From Lentisphaeria bacterium (GTDB lineage Bacteria; Verrucomicrobiota; Lentisphaeria; Oligosphaerales; Oligosphaeraceae): 6,641 bases of DNA. The position numbers were made by a program, and so were the translations under genes. Of this stretch, positions 1 to 5,944 are shown piece by piece (position 1 is the first letter of the stretch; every line of letters begins with the position of its first letter). The notes under the pieces are model-generated. The model worked only from the letters and a program-made list of their open reading frames with translations. It was not told the DNA's origin and did no database searches. The DNA is taken from positions 1 through 6,641 of the forward strand of contig JAEEXV010000371.1 of assembly GCA_016287975.1 (NCBI GenBank). Direction: 5' to 3'.

Positions 1-137
1 ACGTTCGGCGACATCGGCGCGGACCTGGGCGTCGGCAACGCGGGCGCGCTGCTCCTGCGCGAATCGTCGGGCAGCGTCGTCGACGGCTGCCGCTTCGATG
101 GCAACCAGGGGCACGGCGCGGGGGCCGTCTCCCTCTA
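1..137 (+). repeat. 137-bp perfect direct repeat, copy 1
   Basis: Every base matches 1429-1565. The match starts at the window edge, so it may extend further upstream. It ends at base 138 (C here, T at 1566), and the sequences diverge quickly after that. It encodes 46 identical residues of the beta-helix, including CRFDGN. Confidence 0.95.
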
Positions 138-3100
138 CGGGGCCACTGTGGACTTCCGCAAGTGCCGCTTCGTCCGCAATGTCTCCAGCGGCAGCGGCGG
201 CGCCGTGACCGCCAGTTCAGGCTACTATTACTATGGCGACCCGGGACAGGCCGCGCCGGAAGCCGCCTTTGCCAACTGCCTCTTCCTGGACAACCGCGCC
301 ATGTCCGACTTCTCCGACCTGAATTTCGGCGACGGCTGCGGCGCTGCCCTCGTGAATGCGACTTTCTGCGGCGGCAAGGCCACCGGAGGCCATGCAGTCC
401 GTTTCGGCGGCGCGACAATCGTCCTCAACTGCGTCCTGACAGGGACAGCCACCATAGGCAACTACGCCACGCTGTCGGCGGACTACTGCTGCACATTGGA
501 CGACTGGACTGCCAATGGCAGCGGCAACATCTGCTCCGCCCCCATGCTGACGCCTTCGGGGATGCTCCGCGCGGGAAGCCCCTGCATCGATGCGGGTGCT
601 TCAACCAACGCGCCGTCGTCGGACCTTTATGGCAACACACGCCCTGCCGGAATCTCCGTGGACATCGGCTGCCACGAGTTCCACGACGCCGACGAGGACG
701 GCATCCCCGACTTCCTCGAAGGCGTCTCTGGCCTCCTGCCCAATGGCGACGCCGACAACGACGGCCTCTCCAACCTGCAGGAGTATCTCCTTGGCACGGA
801 CATGAACGCCGCCGACACCGACGGCGACGGGATGGGCGATTCCGCAGAGTTGGCGGCGGGATACGACCCGATTTGCTTCACGAACCTGCTTTACGTCTCC
901 CCCTCTGGCAACGACAGCGCCAGCGGCCTGTCGCCCGCAAGCGCCCTCGCGTCGCTTGGCGCGGCGGTCGCGGCGGCTCAGGAAGAGGCGACGCGCGAGA
1001 ACGTCGTCCTCGTGGCGGCGGGCACCTACGCGGGCGCCCCCAACCGCAACCTTGACTTCAATGGCACGGACATCAAGCTGATTTCCACGGCGGGTTCTGC
1101 TTCGACCATCATCGACCTGGACGGGGCGGGAAGGCTTCTTTCCCTCTCCCACGGCGAGACGCTGGCCAGCCGCCTTGAGGGCTTCACCGTCCGCAACGGC
1201 TACGCCGACAGCCACGGCACGGCCGTCAGCCTCTCCAACGCTTCGCTCGACATCCGGAACTGCGTCTTCGAGGGCAACCGCTCTGGCCGCAAGGTCACCT
1301 ACGACTACGGGAACGGCCAGTCGGAATCCCACTGGGAGGGCGGCACGGCCTCGGCGGCCGTCTACGCCTCCGGCGCGCCGGTGAGAATCACGGGGACGGC
1401 CTTCCGCCGCAACATCTCGCGCGAGGCGACGTTCGGCGACATCGGCGCGGACCTGGGCGTCGGCAACGCGGGCGCGCTGCTCCTGCGCGAATCGTCGGGC
1501 AGCGTCGTCGACGGCTGCCGCTTCGATGGCAACCAGGGGCACGGCGCGGGGGCCGTCTCCCTCTATGACGCGACGGCATCCTTCGCCGCGTGCGTCTTCC
1601 GGCACAACTTCTCGACCGGCTACGGCGGCGCCCTGACTGCCTTCGCGGGATGGAACTACTATGGCGCCTTCGGGGAGATCCATCCATGCCTTTTCTTGGA
1701 AAACTGCCTCCTGCAGGGCAACCGCGCGCTGACGGACTGCTCCGACCTGTACGGCGGCGACTACTTCGACGTCTCGCTCGTCCACACGACCATCTTCGGC
1801 GGCCAGGCCGCCGGGGGACACGGCATCCGCCTTGGCGGCGACTGCGCCGCAGCCAACAGCATCCTCCAGGGCGATTGCGCCCTTGGCGACTGCGCCACGC
1901 TGTCGGCGGACCGCAACTGCACATCGGACGACTGGACTTCCAATGGCACTGGCAACATCACCTCCGATCCGCTGCTGACTGGCGCGGGGATGCTCAAGGC
2001 GGAAAGCCCCTGCATTGACGCCGGGACATCGACAGCAATGCCTTCGACCGACCTCTTCGGCAACGCGCGTCCGGCGGGGCAGGCCGTGGACATCGGCTGC
2101 CACGAGTTCCTCGACGCCGACGAGGACGGCATCCCCGACTTCCTGGAGGGGAGCGGCGGCCTTCTGCCCAATGGCGACGCCGACAACGACGGGCTTGCCA
2201 ACATAGACGAATATCTTCTTGGAACAGACATAAATGCGGCGGACACCGACGGCGACGGCATGGCGGACGCGGCGGAGATCGCCCAGGGGCGGAAGCCGCT
2301 TCTGCCCACGCTGGTCGTCCACGTGTCGCCCAGCGGAAACGACGCCAACGACGGGCAGACGGCCGCATACGCCAAGCGGACGCTCGCGTCCGCCATCGAG
2401 GCGGTCCAGATTCCCGGAACGGAGGCCGTCGTGACGCTTGGGCCGGGCCTCTATGCGGGAAGCGGCAACCGCAACCTGAATCCCGAAGGCTATGACATCG
2501 CCTTCGTCTCCTCGGCAGGGGCGTCCCAGACGCACATCGACCTGGCCGAAGGCGGCGCCTTCCTTACGCTGAACCACGGCGAATCCTCCGGAAGCCGTCT
2601 CGCGGGCCTCACCTTCCTCAACGGGCGCGAGACTCTCCCGGCCATCCAGCTGAACGGAACCAGCCTGGCCATCTCCGGATGCGTCTTCCGCGACTTCGGG
2701 CATGTCGGCGATGTCGCGGACTACATGTACTATGGAGAGGACTACACGACGGCCTGCCTGCTCAAGGCGGTCGATGCGTCATGCGCCATCGAGGACACGG
2801 AAATCACGCGGTGCGCCTTCCTGCCGGACTGCGCGCTGATTGCGGCCAGCGGGGCGGCCCTGACCATGGAGCGCTGCCGGATCCACGGCAACACCTCGGG
2901 CTGCGGAAGTCTTCTGCGCTTCAGGGAATCGCAGGTCGCCATGACGAATGTCATGGTCGCGAAGAACAACACCTCCGTCTCCGGCGGAATCCTGCAGCTC
3001 GACTCGGGCCCGTGGACGTCCGGCAATTCCCTCTTGACGCTTGTCAACTGCACCGTCGCCGAAAACACGGACGGGACGGCCCCCGTCCTGTCGGGGGGCG

Positions 3101-5214
3101 GCGCCGTGGAGATGGTGAACACGGTCTTCCGCGGGCGAGTCGACGGATGCGCCCTCGGCCTGTCCCATTGCGCCGTGGACGGGGCCTACGCCGGTGCCGG
3201 CGACCACTGCTTCGTCCCCGAGGGGCTTGCCGGCGGCATCTTCCTGACCTCGCAATCCTCCTGCATCGACGCTGGGACGGCGCAGGGCGCCCCCGCGACC
3301 GACCTGGCGGGCACCGCGCGTCCCCAGGGCGAAGCCGTGGACGTCGGGTGCGAGGAATACAGGGATTCGAACGGGGACGGCATCAGCGACTTCTATGACT
3401 TCTGGTGCGGCGGGAACCTGCAGCCGGACGGCGACCTGGACGGGGACGGCCTGACCAACCTCCAGGAGATGCTTCTGGGAACGGATGCGGGCGACGGCGA
3501 CAGCGACGGCGACGGCCTCGCCGACGGCTGGGAGGCCGCCTGCGGCACGGATCCGCTGAGGAACGACGCCGACGAGGATCCGGACGGAGACGGCCTCGCC
3601 AACTGGGAGGAGCTCCAGGCGGGGACGGATCCCCTGGAGGCGGACACGGACGGTGACGGGCATGACGACGGATGGGAGGTACGCATCGCCTTCAGCAACC
3701 CCGCGCAGGCGGACTTCGACGGCAGCCAGACCGCCGTCCTCTCCCTGACGGGGAACCTCTTCACGGACAGCGACGGCGGCTGGGAGGCCGACGGGACGGG
3801 CGCCCGCGCCCGGGGGCGCTCCGGATGGCTCCAGTACAGCCTCCAGGTTCCCGCAAACGGCATCTACATGCTGGAGGTGTCCGTCTCGGAGGCCGGTAGC
3901 GGCGCCTCCGCCTTCGACCTCTCCTGCAGCATCGACGGCGCCTCCACCGGCGCCTTGATGAGGATTCCGCTGGCCGCCGACCGCACAGGCACGGGATGCT
4001 GCCTGACGCCGTTCCTGAGGAGCGGCGCGCACGCCGTCCGGCTTGGATGGAACAATGTCTATCGGAACACGTCCCTGCGCGTGGATTCGCTGCGGCTGCT
4101 GGCCCTCTCCGGACCGGACGCCGACGAGGACGGGCTGCCCGACTGGGCGGAGACGCGCCTGGACGCGATGAGCGCCGCCACGCTGCCGGCGCGCAGCCTG
4201 GTCTCCCCCGTCTGCATCGAGGGCGGCAACGCCTCCTTCATCGAGCAGATCGAAATCTCCGGCTACTACGTCCCCTCCGGCGGAACCGACCCCGAGCCGG
4301 AGGCGCGCCGCATCGCCGGCAACCGCTGGTTCGCCGACCTGCCCCTCGACCCGGACGGGGAGACGCCCGTCTCCGTCACGGTCACCTACCAGGATTCCGC
4401 CGTCTCGGTCTCCGGCAGCATCCTCTGGGAGGCGGTCGACACGACCTCGCTGGAGGCGCTGGACATCCGCAGGGGCGACGAGTTGCTTCTTGGCGCGGAC
4501 CTGCCTGAAGGCGTGCAGTCGTGGACGCTCACCGTCGGCGGGGTCTCCTACGCCATGGGGCGGGGGGACGTGCGCCGCCAGGCCTTCGGCACGGCCGGCG
4601 AGGTCGCCGTCTCCGCAGCCTGGACGGGACTTGACAGCCAGGAGCACGTCAATGCGGCAGTCGTCCGCGTCCATTCGGCCGACCTGGGCGGCGCCCATGT
4701 CTGCCACGTGCACAGCGAGCGGCGCTGGAACGCCGCGGCCAGCGACGGCGGCATCCATACGGAAATCGACCGCGACATCCAGACGACCGCCCTCGGATAC
4801 GCCGACGGTGCCTTCCGCTTCCTCATCGAGGGCAGGACGCCCGCCACTGCATACGCCACCGCGCGCCTCGGCGAGGGCGGCCCCGTCCTGGACACGGCGA
4901 AAATCCACGTCATCGAGACCGCCACCCACGTTGGCGACGGATACCACCGCGTCATCGCCGACTTCGGTGACGGCACGGTCCTCTACGACGGCTACGTTGT
5001 CGCGGGGCAGGTCGTGGAGGGGATGAGCGTCACCGTGACCCTGTGGGGCACGAACAGCACCTTCGAGGACGGCACGCAGGAGAAGACCTTCACATGGGAG
5101 AGCTTCGACGCCTCGGGCGAGCTGCACTTCAGCATCCTTGGCGGGCGCTCCTTCACCACCTGCATGACCGTCATCCTCTACCAGGACGGCGAGGAGGTCT
5201 GGCGTCTCCAATGA
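1..5214 (+). CDS. Giant exported beta-helix/TSP3 repeat protein, 5'-partial
   Basis: The reading frame is open from base 1, so the true start lies upstream; the ATG at 148 falls mid-domain and is not a credible start. There are 1737 visible residues before the TGA at 5212. Order by visible residue: rest of beta-helix A (1-228), TSP3 loops (229-292), beta-helix B starting at VSPSGND (299-704), TSP3 (705-768), beta-helix C (775-1121), five TSP3-like loops (1122-1230), a CBM6/35-like beta-sandwich (about 1241-1370), one lone calcium loop (1373), then an Ig-like and unassigned C-terminus to 1737. Helix turns carry C-x-F-x-x-N and GGA motifs. No catalytic residues of a polysaccharide lyase can be picked out, so an adhesive or structural role at the cell surface is only inferred. 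The C-terminus shows no PEP-CTERM, LPXTG or clear autotransporter barrel. Coding style is uniform along its length. A secreted carbohydrate-active enzyme remains possible. Confidence 0.9.
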   Translation, partial: TFGDIGADLGVGNAGALLLRESSGSVVDGCRFDGNQGHGAGAVSLYGATVDFRKCRFVRNVSSGSGGAVTASSGYYYYGDPGQAAPEAAFANCLFLDNRAMSDFSDLNFGDGCGAALVNATFCGGKATGGHAVRFGGATIVLNCVLTGTATIGNYATLSADYCCTLDDWTANGSGNICSAPMLTPSGMLRAGSPCIDAGASTNAPSSDLYGNTRPAGISVDIGCHEFHDADEDGIPDFLEGVSGLLPNGDADNDGLSNLQEYLLGTDMNAADTDGDGMGDSAELAAGYDPICFTNLLYVSPSGNDSASGLSPASALASLGAAVAAAQEEATRENVVLVAAGTYAGAPNRNLDFNGTDIKLISTAGSASTIIDLDGAGRLLSLSHGETLASRLEGFTVRNGYADSHGTAVSLSNASLDIRNCVFEGNRSGRKVTYDYGNGQSESHWEGGTASAAVYASGAPVRITGTAFRRNISREATFGDIGADLGVGNAGALLLRESSGSVVDGCRFDGNQGHGAGAVSLYDATASFAACVFRHNFSTGYGGALTAFAGWNYYGAFGEIHPCLFLENCLLQGNRALTDCSDLYGGDYFDVSLVHTTIFGGQAAGGHGIRLGGDCAAANSILQGDCALGDCATLSADRNCTSDDWTSNGTGNITSDPLLTGAGMLKAESPCIDAGTSTAMPSTDLFGNARPAGQAVDIGCHEFLDADEDGIPDFLEGSGGLLPNGDADNDGLANIDEYLLGTDINAADTDGDGMADAAEIAQGRKPLLPTLVVHVSPSGNDANDGQTAAYAKRTLASAIEAVQIPGTEAVVTLGPGLYAGSGNRNLNPEGYDIAFVSSAGASQTHIDLAEGGAFLTLNHGESSGSRLAGLTFLNGRETLPAIQLNGTSLAISGCVFRDFGHVGDVADYMYYGEDYTTACLLKAVDASCAIEDTEITRCAFLPDCALIAASGAALTMERCRIHGNTSGCGSLLRFRESQVAMTNVMVAKNNTSVSGGILQLDSGPWTSGNSLLTLVNCTVAENTDGTAPVLSGGGAVEMVNTVFRGRVDGCALGLSHCAVDGAYAGAGDHCFVPEGLAGGIFLTSQSSCIDAGTAQGAPATDLAGTARPQGEAVDVGCEEYRDSNGDGISDFYDFWCGGNLQPDGDLDGDGLTNLQEMLLGTDAGDGDSDGDGLADGWEAACGTDPLRNDADEDPDGDGLANWEELQAGTDPLEADTDGDGHDDGWEVRIAFSNPAQADFDGSQTAVLSLTGNLFTDSDGGWEADGTGARARGRSGWLQYSLQVPANGIYMLEVSVSEAGSGASAFDLSCSIDGASTGALMRIPLAADRTGTGCCLTPFLRSGAHAVRLGWNNVYRNTSLRVDSLRLLALSGPDADEDGLPDWAETRLDAMSAATLPARSLVSPVCIEGGNASFIEQIEISGYYVPSGGTDPEPEARRIAGNRWFADLPLDPDGETPVSVTVTYQDSAVSVSGSILWEAVDTTSLEALDIRRGDELLLGADLPEGVQSWTLTVGGVSYAMGRGDVRRQAFGTAGEVAVSAAWTGLDSQEHVNAAVVRVHSADLGGAHVCHVHSERRWNAAASDGGIHTEIDRDIQTTALGYADGAFRFLIEGRTPATAYATARLGEGGPVLDTAKIHVIETATHVGDGYHRVIADFGDGTVLYDGYVVAGQVVEGMSVTVTLWGTNSTFEDGTQEKTFTWESFDASGELHFSILGGRSFTTCMTVILYQDGEEVWRLQ
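656..716 (+). repeat. Second near-identical patch between units A and B
   Basis: This 61-bp stretch matches 2084-2144 with a single mismatch (A at 683, T at 2111, giving His versus Leu). It covers the beta-helix exit strand DIGCHEF and the first TSP3 loop. A third short patch, 736-764, is identical to 2164-2192. Confidence 0.85.
685..876 (+). other. TSP3-type calcium-binding repeats, unit A
   Basis: Three Asp-rich loops begin at 685 (DADEDGIPD), 748 (DADNDGLSN) and 814 (DTDGDGMGD), each followed by an acidic residue a few positions later. This is the usual form of bacterial thrombospondin type 3 loops, which bind calcium and stiffen linkers between extracellular domains. The spacing of about 21-22 residues is typical. 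Confidence 0.85.
1429..1565 (+). repeat. 137-bp perfect direct repeat, copy 2
   Basis: This is identical to 1-137 and lies in the same reading frame exactly 1428 bp downstream, inside repeat unit B. Silent positions are identical too, unlike the flanking sequence to its right. Confidence 0.95.
2113..2304 (+). other. TSP3-type calcium-binding repeats, unit B
   Basis: Loops begin at 2113, 2176 and 2242, each exactly 1428 bp after its counterpart in unit A. The LLPNGDADNDGL and AADTDGDGM segments are shared with A. The block joins beta-helix B to beta-helix C. Confidence 0.85.
2323..3690 (+). repeat. Repeat unit C (shortened, diverged) with extended TSP3 block
   Basis: It starts with VSPSGND at 2323 and keeps the GLYAGSGNRNLN and GLTFLNG landmarks. 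The distance from VSPSGND to the first TSP3 loop is 1041 bp, against 1218 bp in unit B, so it has 59 fewer residues and roughly two to three fewer helix turns. The exit motif is SSCIDAG (residue 1086) rather than SPCIDAG. Its TSP3 block is longer than those of A and B, with five loops. Confidence 0.75.
3364..3690 (+). other. Extended TSP3-type calcium-binding block, unit C
   Basis: Loops begin at 3364 (DSNGDGISD), 3433 (DLDGDGLTN), 3499 (DSDGDGLAD), 3571 (DEDPDGDGLAN) and 3643 (DTDGDGHDD), separated by LLGTD- and AGTDP-type spacers. With five loops it is longer than the three-loop blocks above. It separates the repeat array from the C-terminal domains. Confidence 0.85.
3721..4110 (+). other. 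CBM6/CBM35-like beta-sandwich domain
   Basis: The segment at residues 1241-1370 shows GWLQYSLQVPANGIY (from residue 1275) and, near its end, GAHAVRLGW (1342) followed by a strand LRVDSLRLLAL. This 'surface strand, Y/V-P-x-G-x-Y, then G-x-H-x-V-x-L' order is typical of CBM6/CBM35-type carbohydrate-binding beta-sandwiches. No ligand residues can be assigned. A generic galactose-binding-like fold is the alternative. Confidence 0.5.
4117..4152 (+). other. Single isolated calcium loop
   Basis: DADEDGLPDWAE is one TSP3/dockerin-like Asp loop directly after the beta-sandwich. It closely resembles the DADEDGIPD loops that close units A and B, and it appears to act as a linker to the C-terminal domains. 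Confidence 0.65.
4195..5211 (+). other. Unassigned beta-rich C-terminal region of the giant protein
   Basis: Residues about 1399-1480 look like a bacterial Ig-like domain: an IEGGNASF opening, alternating hydrophobic strands and a closing SVTVTYQDS strand. The rest, to residue 1737, is beta-rich with landmarks LPEGVQSWTLTVGG, HVCHVHSERRW and ADFGDGTVLYDGY, and it ends in VILYQDGEEVWRLQ. I do not recognise a named family. There is no terminal hydrophobic segment with basic tail and no Gly-rich sorting motif. The polypeptide simply ends after a strand. Confidence 0.55.
5191..5197 (+). promoter_or_regulatory. Shine-Dalgarno-like site for the DUF1573 gene
   Basis: GAGGAGG lies inside the end of the giant gene, 13 bases before the ATG at 5211. 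The spacing is long for a strong site. Together with the ATGA stop/start overlap, this suggests the second gene is translated mainly by coupling to the first. Confidence 0.5.
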
Positions 5215-5912
5215 GGTTCACCGCCGCACATGTGGCGCTTTTCGCCCTGCATTGCGCAGCTCTCCTCCTTGCGGATGGGACGGGTGTGCGCCTTGTGCCG
5301 CCGCGCGTCTCGCTGGGGCGTTTCCCCGCGAACCGTCCGCCATCGGCGGAGATTGTCCTGGTGAACGGCGGCGACGCGCCGCTGGAGGGCGTCCGCGTCC
5401 GCACTGGATGCGGCTGCCTCTCCGCCGTGACTGACGGGGACGCCGTCCAGCCCGGCGGGCGGCTGCGCATCCGCCTCTCCGTCGCGGCTGAGAAAATCGC
5501 GGGGCCGTTCTCGCACGGCGTGTTCGTCGAGGCGGGGGAGAATCTCCTCCGCGCCTCCGTGACGGGAGAGGCCGTGCCCCTGTTCGCCGTCCGTCCGCAG
5601 GACGCGATCAATCTGGGCGACGTCGCCTGCGGCTCGCCGCTCCAGGCGGAGTTCCTGCTGAATGCGGCGGAAGCCGCATCGGTTGGAAGGATTTCGGCTG
5701 CGTCCCTTGAGGCGGAGGCCGTCAAATTGTCGCCCGCCTCGTTCCGCGTCGTCCTGCGCGGGACTGCCCCGAAAGGACCTGGACGCTTCCGCCTTTCTGT
5801 CTCCGTCCCCATTGTCTCCCCCGAAGGCTGGAAGCCCGTTGACCTTGCCGTGTTCGGGAACGCAGTCGCGCCTCCGGCCAATGCACTCTTCGGAAAGCCT
5901 TTTGACAAATAG
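5211..5912 (+). CDS. Exported DUF1573-type protein
   Basis: The ATG at 5211 overlaps the TGA of the giant gene (ATGA) and gives 233 residues ending in a TAG at 5910-5912. This start is chosen because it creates a signal peptide: MRF, then a hydrophobic stretch to about residue 21 (HVALFALHCAALLLA). An upstream ATG in the same frame at 5043 would bury that signal. Residues 34-120 follow the DUF1573 pattern: LGRFPANRPPSAEIVLVNGG, then the TGCGC motif (C67, C69) in place of the usual S-C-G-C, then QPGGRLRIRLSV and a GPF turn. Residues about 135-225 look like a second, more degenerate copy (INLGDVACGSPLQAEFLL). DUF1573 domains are Ig-like and of unknown biochemical role. The protein is probably periplasmic or surface-exposed. 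It lies between two exported proteins in a likely operon. Confidence 0.8.
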   Translation: MRFTAAHVALFALHCAALLLADGTGVRLVPPRVSLGRFPANRPPSAEIVLVNGGDAPLEGVRVRTGCGCLSAVTDGDAVQPGGRLRIRLSVAAEKIAGPFSHGVFVEAGENLLRASVTGEAVPLFAVRPQDAINLGDVACGSPLQAEFLLNAAEAASVGRISAASLEAEAVKLSPASFRVVLRGTAPKGPGRFRLSVSVPIVSPEGWKPVDLAVFGNAVAPPANALFGKPFDK

Positions 5913-5932
5913 ACGCCCCGATGGCCCCACAG

Positions 5933-5939
5933 AAGGAAG
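5933..5939 (+). promoter_or_regulatory. Ribosome binding site of the third gene
   Basis: AAGGAAG sits a few bases before the ATG at 5945 (7 bases after AAGGA). It is a good match in sequence and spacing, and it supports the 5945 start over the later in-frame ATG at 5963. The 32-base gap from 5913 to 5944 holds no hairpin terminator or promoter that I can see. Confidence 0.75.
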
Positions 5940-5944
5940 AAACC

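Larger units (their letters stand above)
1..894 (+). repeat. Repeat unit A (partial): beta-helix plus TSP3
   Basis: This is the 3' part of a 1428-bp repeat cut by the window edge. It contains helix turns with CRFDGN (residue 30), CRFVRN (55), GGAV (66) and CLFLDN (93), the exit motif SPCIDAG at residue 193, and a TSP3 block from residue 229. It aligns to unit B at a constant offset of 1428 bp with no net insertion or deletion. By eye about half of the residues match outside the perfectly identical first 46 codons. Confidence 0.85.
895..2322 (+). repeat. Repeat unit B (complete, 476 residues)
   Basis: This unit runs from VSPSGND at 895 to the equivalent motif at 2323. Its N-terminal part resembles the DUF1565-type entry strand of right-handed beta-helix proteins: YVSPSGND, then a VLVAAGTYAG strand, then a GFTVRNG turn. 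Helix turns include CVFEGN (residue 421), CRFDGN (506), CVFRHN (531) and GGAL (542). The unit closes with SPCIDAG (669), a DIGCHEF strand and three TSP3 loops. Confidence 0.85.

Noticed and set aside
601..2703. Antisense open frame of 700 codons under the giant gene
   Set aside because: It is codon-aligned with the sense frame, so its stops require sense TTA, CTA or TCA codons, which are rare in this GC-rich gene. It shows no domain, start context or family resemblance, and its repeats mirror the sense repeats.
3490..3530. Short GGCGAC-type DNA repeats
   Set aside because: These are the codon-level result of DGDSDGDG calcium loops, not an independent DNA repeat or CRISPR-like array.
2779..5211. 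Antisense open frame of 810 codons
   Set aside because: The cause is the same codon-aligned GC effect. The sense frame here carries recognisable TSP3, beta-sandwich and Ig-like motifs, and the antisense product has none.
148..5214. ATG at 148 as the start of the giant gene
   Set aside because: The frame is open to base 1. Residues 1-49 match unit B perfectly as beta-helix, and there is no signal peptide or ribosome binding site at 148.
5043..5912. Upstream ATG at 5043 for the DUF1573 gene
   Set aside because: It would add 56 Arg/His-rich residues read out of frame through the giant gene and would place the signal peptide internally. The ATG at 5211 fits far better.
5913..5944. Terminator or promoter between genes two and three
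   Set aside because: The gap is only 32 bases, with no GC-rich inverted repeat followed by a T-run and no -35/-10 pair. Only the ribosome binding site stands out.
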